Assembly (NCBI GenBank): GCA_032209605.1
Contig: JASFXZ010000011.1
Coordinates: forward strand, 19,258,770 to 19,322,769
Reading direction: 5' to 3'
DNA from: Mactromeris polynyma
Lineage: Eukaryota > Mollusca > Bivalvia > Venerida > Mactridae
DNA: 64,000 nucleotides
Made by a program: the position numbers and the translations under genes. Below the pieces are notes generated by a model, which was not told where the DNA came from, did not search any database, and saw nothing but the letters and a program-made list of their open reading frames with translations. Numbering within the stretch: the stretch's first letter is position 1; each line of letters begins with the position of its first letter. Positions 60,396-64,000 of this stretch are shown here, piece by piece.

Positions 60396-60475
60396 GCATC
60401 CTCGGTACACAGGCTATTCATAACATACAGTATGATACATATATATGTTATGAATAGCCTGGGTACCGAGGATGC
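60396..60475. repeat. 32-bp hairpin (GCATCCTCGGTAC...)
   Basis: The left arm 60396-60427 (GCATCCTCGGTACACAGGCT, 'attcataacata') is mirrored by 60444-60475 with one mismatch, around a 16-base AT-rich loop. It is a strong cruciform/hairpin candidate or the remains of a small foldback element. Confidence 0.9.
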
Positions 60476-60854
60476 ATATCAGCTGAAGTGTTCTAACATA
60501 CCACTAGTGTATGCATCATAATTATGCTTAAGACTTTGATTAATCCTTTCATTCAAAAATACTGTAGGTTTTCACAAACACACAATAGTTTGCTTGACTG
60601 TTTTACAAAGGGTCAATCAACTATTGACATATTTTAGTGATCATTATATCTCATTGCACTAAAATTGAGCTTCTTTGAAGTAATTGTTTGTTTTTTATCT
60701 CACCTGAGCAAAAGCTGTCCATATTTCCATCTGTTCACACTTTTCTTAAACTTCTTGTCCCCTAACCACTTTGACTAAAGGTCACAGAAATAACCCTTAT
60801 GTGGTCCCCTTATATAATTGTTCAAATAATTCCATTCCATGCAGAATTCTGATT

Positions 60855-61215
60855 GCCATGGCAACGGAGAGATGAAACTTTAAAAAAGGTTTTTGTCAAA
60901 AACTACTGGCCGAATTTCAATAGTATAAATTTCACACAAATGTACCTTGGGTGACACTCGACCAAGATTGTTCAAATTATTTGGAATTGCCAAAAAACAT
61001 GGCTGCCAGGGAGGGGCAAGATTGTTCAAATTATTTGGAATTGCCAAAAAACATGGCTGCCAGGGGGGGGGGGGCGGAGCTACTTTTCTTTTATTTTTGT
61101 CAAAATCTGCTGGTCCAAATTGGATATAATTTCACCTAAATGCTCCTTAAGTGATATTCTACCAAGATTGTTCAAATTATTTTGATTCGTTAAAAAGCAT
61201 GGCTGCCAGGGGGCA
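60855..61215 (+). repeat. Dispersed molluscan-type repeat, copy 2, with an internal 54-bp duplication
   Basis: It contains 'tttttgtcaaaaactactgg', 'ccgaatttcaatagtataaa', 'accaagattgttcaaattat' and CATGGCTGCCAGGG. The unit from AAGATTGTTCAAATTATTTG through CATGGCTGCCAGGG occurs at 60964 and again exactly 54 bases later at 61018, with a diverged third copy at 61164. A long G-run lies near 61064-61073. Confidence 0.8.
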
Positions 61216-63689
61216 GAATTTACCAGAATATTTGGGTCTGGTTTTCTGTTTGTTAACTACCTGATTGTGGTTTGCAACAATTTTTGTCTCCTATTCGTCT
61301 AAAACTAAAGACTTAGCAAGGTCAAAAGTCTTCCTGAAATGTTATAAGATATGAAATCATATATCCTTGTTTTGTTTTGCAATGGAGCAGTGACTCATCT
61401 TTCTATGTGTTTGTTTATGTGTTTTGTTCACAAACTGTAATTAAAATGGTTTAGCTGAATTTTGTCATAGCAGATATTGATTATCGTCTCAAATGCTTTG
61501 GTCTTCTCCAAAATATGACACGCATATCCCTTTATCCTATTGGAAACCTGCAAAATTTGACAGATATTGTTTCACAAAGTAAATTGCTTTTGGCTTGTTT
61601 TTTTTGTTATTGAATTCTGACCAATTTGCATATTCAAAGATTAATTTGTGAATGATTCCTGCGAGATTGGGGATTTTATAAGTTTGCTGCATGAATTTCA
61701 TCTAACTAATGCGTAATCCAGTTTTCTCCAGTATCTGGCCGGCAGATTATTTCAACCATTACATAATTATTGTTGTGTTGTGTGGTTGTTCTCTATTTAT
61801 AAGCTTTTCTATTGGTTAAAGAGAATAAAAGTTCTCACAAGCAAAACGCTTTTTGTGTTTCTAAGAATGAAAATATACACTTACTAAAAAAAATGTTGAA
61901 AAATCAAGTTAAACCAATAAAACGAAAATGAATTGTTTTTTGAAAGCTCGTTTTAATTTTATTCAGTACTTGATTTTTTTATTGTAATGTGATTCAATCT
62001 TGAAAAAAAGTTTAAAAAAAACGTTATCTAAAATTATAGGGTATTTAAATTTGCATTCTTATTCTTAATGTTGATGCTATTATGGCTACTACAGAAGAAT
62101 ATTCACATCAATTGTGTTCATTAAACAATAATTACAATAATTGGCAGCATGTTATCTGTATTTCATTATTCCAGGAAAATTTTCCATCTTTTCCATTAAA
62201 TATTATGAAGTACATGCATTTTTTCTTCATTTATAGCAATTTCGCTGCACTGAGCTGTCAGTCTGTATGAAGATTGATGATTGTTGTTTTAAAATGTAGA
62301 GTTTTATCAATATATCAAATGTCATGGTCAGTTATTAGTTGGATGTGTCTGATATGGAAGGAAATACAATATTCCAGTTTAAGGCCAAGTATATGAGTAT
62401 CCAAGGAGAAATGAGATCCTGCATGGTTACTGTGGACTGTTTCACTGATAAACTTGTAACATCGCTCATGGTCAACAATACAACATTGTGAATAAGAAAG
62501 CTAACTTCATATTAAATCACAGAATATTTTAGATTGTTTGCTTTCATAATGAAAAATATCAATGTGTTGGCATCACTACATGTATATAGCTGTCAGGGTC
62601 TATCGGCAGAGGATCAGTCTGTTAGACCCAGAGCAAGTTGATGTCATGATCGCGACTTCATGAGATTGTCATTGAACATGATCAGATGTTTTTATTGTCA
62701 TTGAACATGATCAGATGTTTTTATTGATGCATTCACTCAAAGAAAAAAAATCTTACAGCCAAATGAATTTCATATGGCACTTAACTGACTTATTATATAT
62801 GTTTTCAGTAAGGATTTTATGTTCTGGTATGACCCGAGGCAGTTTTTGTAGGGCAAAGTCTCTAACTGTCTGTGGTGCATCTTATCTTATTGAATTAAAC
62901 ACATCCGACATCAAAATTTCAGTAACAAACTGTCAGTCTTCCCGCTTTAAGAGTTGGCAGATCTTCAGAAAACCAATTGTGCCAGCAATATACCTGAGGG
63001 GCCTAGACATGACACTAGCACCCAATGTCTTTTTTAACCTTTTTTTAATTTCCATTATTGTCTATCACATCTCTACACAAAATTTAATGAATGTCCACTG
63101 CTCTGTCTGAATCTATAAACTCATGATGGGACGCCACAATTTATTTCTCATGGACATCTATTAAACACAAGGTACTTGTTTGCTTTTATATGGCATTCAG
63201 GCGCTAAACTCGTAACATCTTGATGACATAAACGATCATGATGTTGACCAGCAATTGCTTGTTTTAATAACAACAATACATAGAGGTTATATTTAAAATA
63301 TTGCTATTTACAGAGTGTGTTCTTGGTACATCTTTCCATGACAATTTCAACAAATACATAATTATATACATCTACGTCACAATCCTCATTATTCGTTGTT
63401 CTTTTGATTTATGAGGGGTTTCTGCATATATATTAAATTGTACCAAATTTGACAGAAAACCGTTGCAAAAATCGTGAAAAAACTAGTGTCTCAATAATTT
63501 CCAAACAAGCTTCTTATGATGGCTGTTTTTTGTCAGACTGTTTGTTCAATTTAAACAGTTTTACATTAATTGTGAAGTAAGTTTGTACAACTTATGTGAA
63601 TCACTTTGCTGAACACTGTAACCTGAATTAGTGATTGGGCGCCTAAACATCGAAATTCTTGGACAAACTACTATGCCTGAGTATCAAAA
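61216..63689. other. Stretch with no supported gene
   Basis: AT-rich sequence. A 29-bp direct duplication (TGTCATTGAACATGATCAGA, 'tgtttttat') lies at 62667-62724. The longest open frame (62715-63110, +) shows no motif or splice context. Confidence 0.45.
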
Positions 63690-63830
63690 CTTAAGATTGG
63701 ATTGAATTGAATGTAACCATATATACAGACTGGCAATCAGGCTGAAAATATATTTTGTCTCAAATCTTCTGTCTGACATAATATAACCATGAACTTAATA
63801 TGGTTACATTCAATTCAATCCAATCTTAAG
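63690..63830. repeat. 32-bp perfect inverted repeat with a 77-bp loop
   Basis: CTTAAGATTGGATTGAATTG, 'aatgtaaccata' (63690-63721) is mirrored exactly at 63799-63830. The loop contains no coding frame. This may be a small foldback or MITE-like insertion. Confidence 0.9.
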
Positions 63831-64000
63831 CAACCAAAGCACAGGATGTAGTGGTTGATTAATCAACAATTGTTATTTATATAAACTGCCTGAGAGAGAA
63901 AAGGCTCTTACTCTGTCAATTTTTGGCTAAATTGAAACAAAACTTCTTCAGATTTATTCAGAATTTTTACATTTATATTGGGAAAAAATATATATGTTTT

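Noticed and set aside
62715..63110. 131-aa plus-strand open frame
   Set aside because: It has no motif, starts within a duplicated non-coding word, and lacks splice or promoter evidence.

Overview
The window is eukaryotic and looks like a mollusc, most likely bivalve, chromosome segment. It is AT-rich. Its genes are split by GT-AG introns. It carries a nuclear-type tRNA-His without encoded CCA, tRNA-headed SINEs, and many DNA transposons and MITEs. It also holds a dispersed repeat (with words such as 'gaggtgagcgattgagggcc' and 'catggctgccaggg') that I associate with molluscan genomes. The species cannot be fixed from this alone. No bacterial-type operon, CRISPR array or virus was seen.

Layout. 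1-745 is a 41-bp satellite array running off the left edge. 1939-15238 (+) is a seven-exon gene for a 356-aa protein that I do not recognise. Its 6.4-kb first intron holds a 19-bp minisatellite, the tRNA-His gene, a broken mariner and a pogo-like MITE. 19138-33262 (-) is a complete eight-exon stomatin gene (294 aa). Upstream on the same strand, exons at 43022-42881 and 41909-41187 encode an acidic, proline-rich leader. It ends at a strong donor in the same splice phase as stomatin exon 2, so it may be an alternative N-terminus (predicted 552-aa isoform), as in MEC-2/podocin-type stomatins. The space between holds repeats and one short exon-like piece faintly resembling a DEG/ENaC channel.

44142-44612 is a Tc1-like non-autonomous element with 59-bp perfect inverted repeats. 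45642-46052 is a pair of large palindromes. 47927-54966 is the most striking object: an apparently complete PIF/Harbinger transposon (7,040 bp, 30-bp TIRs, CTG target duplication). It has two convergent intron-containing genes that can be assembled without a single frame break: a Myb/SANT-like protein (255 aa) and a DDE nuclease (341 aa) with all three catalytic acids. The two proteins are expected to act together, the Myb-like protein helping the nuclease reach the nucleus and bind the ends. From 54970 to the right edge I find no gene, only dispersed repeats, MITEs, a 37-bp satellite (about 30 copies) and two hairpins.
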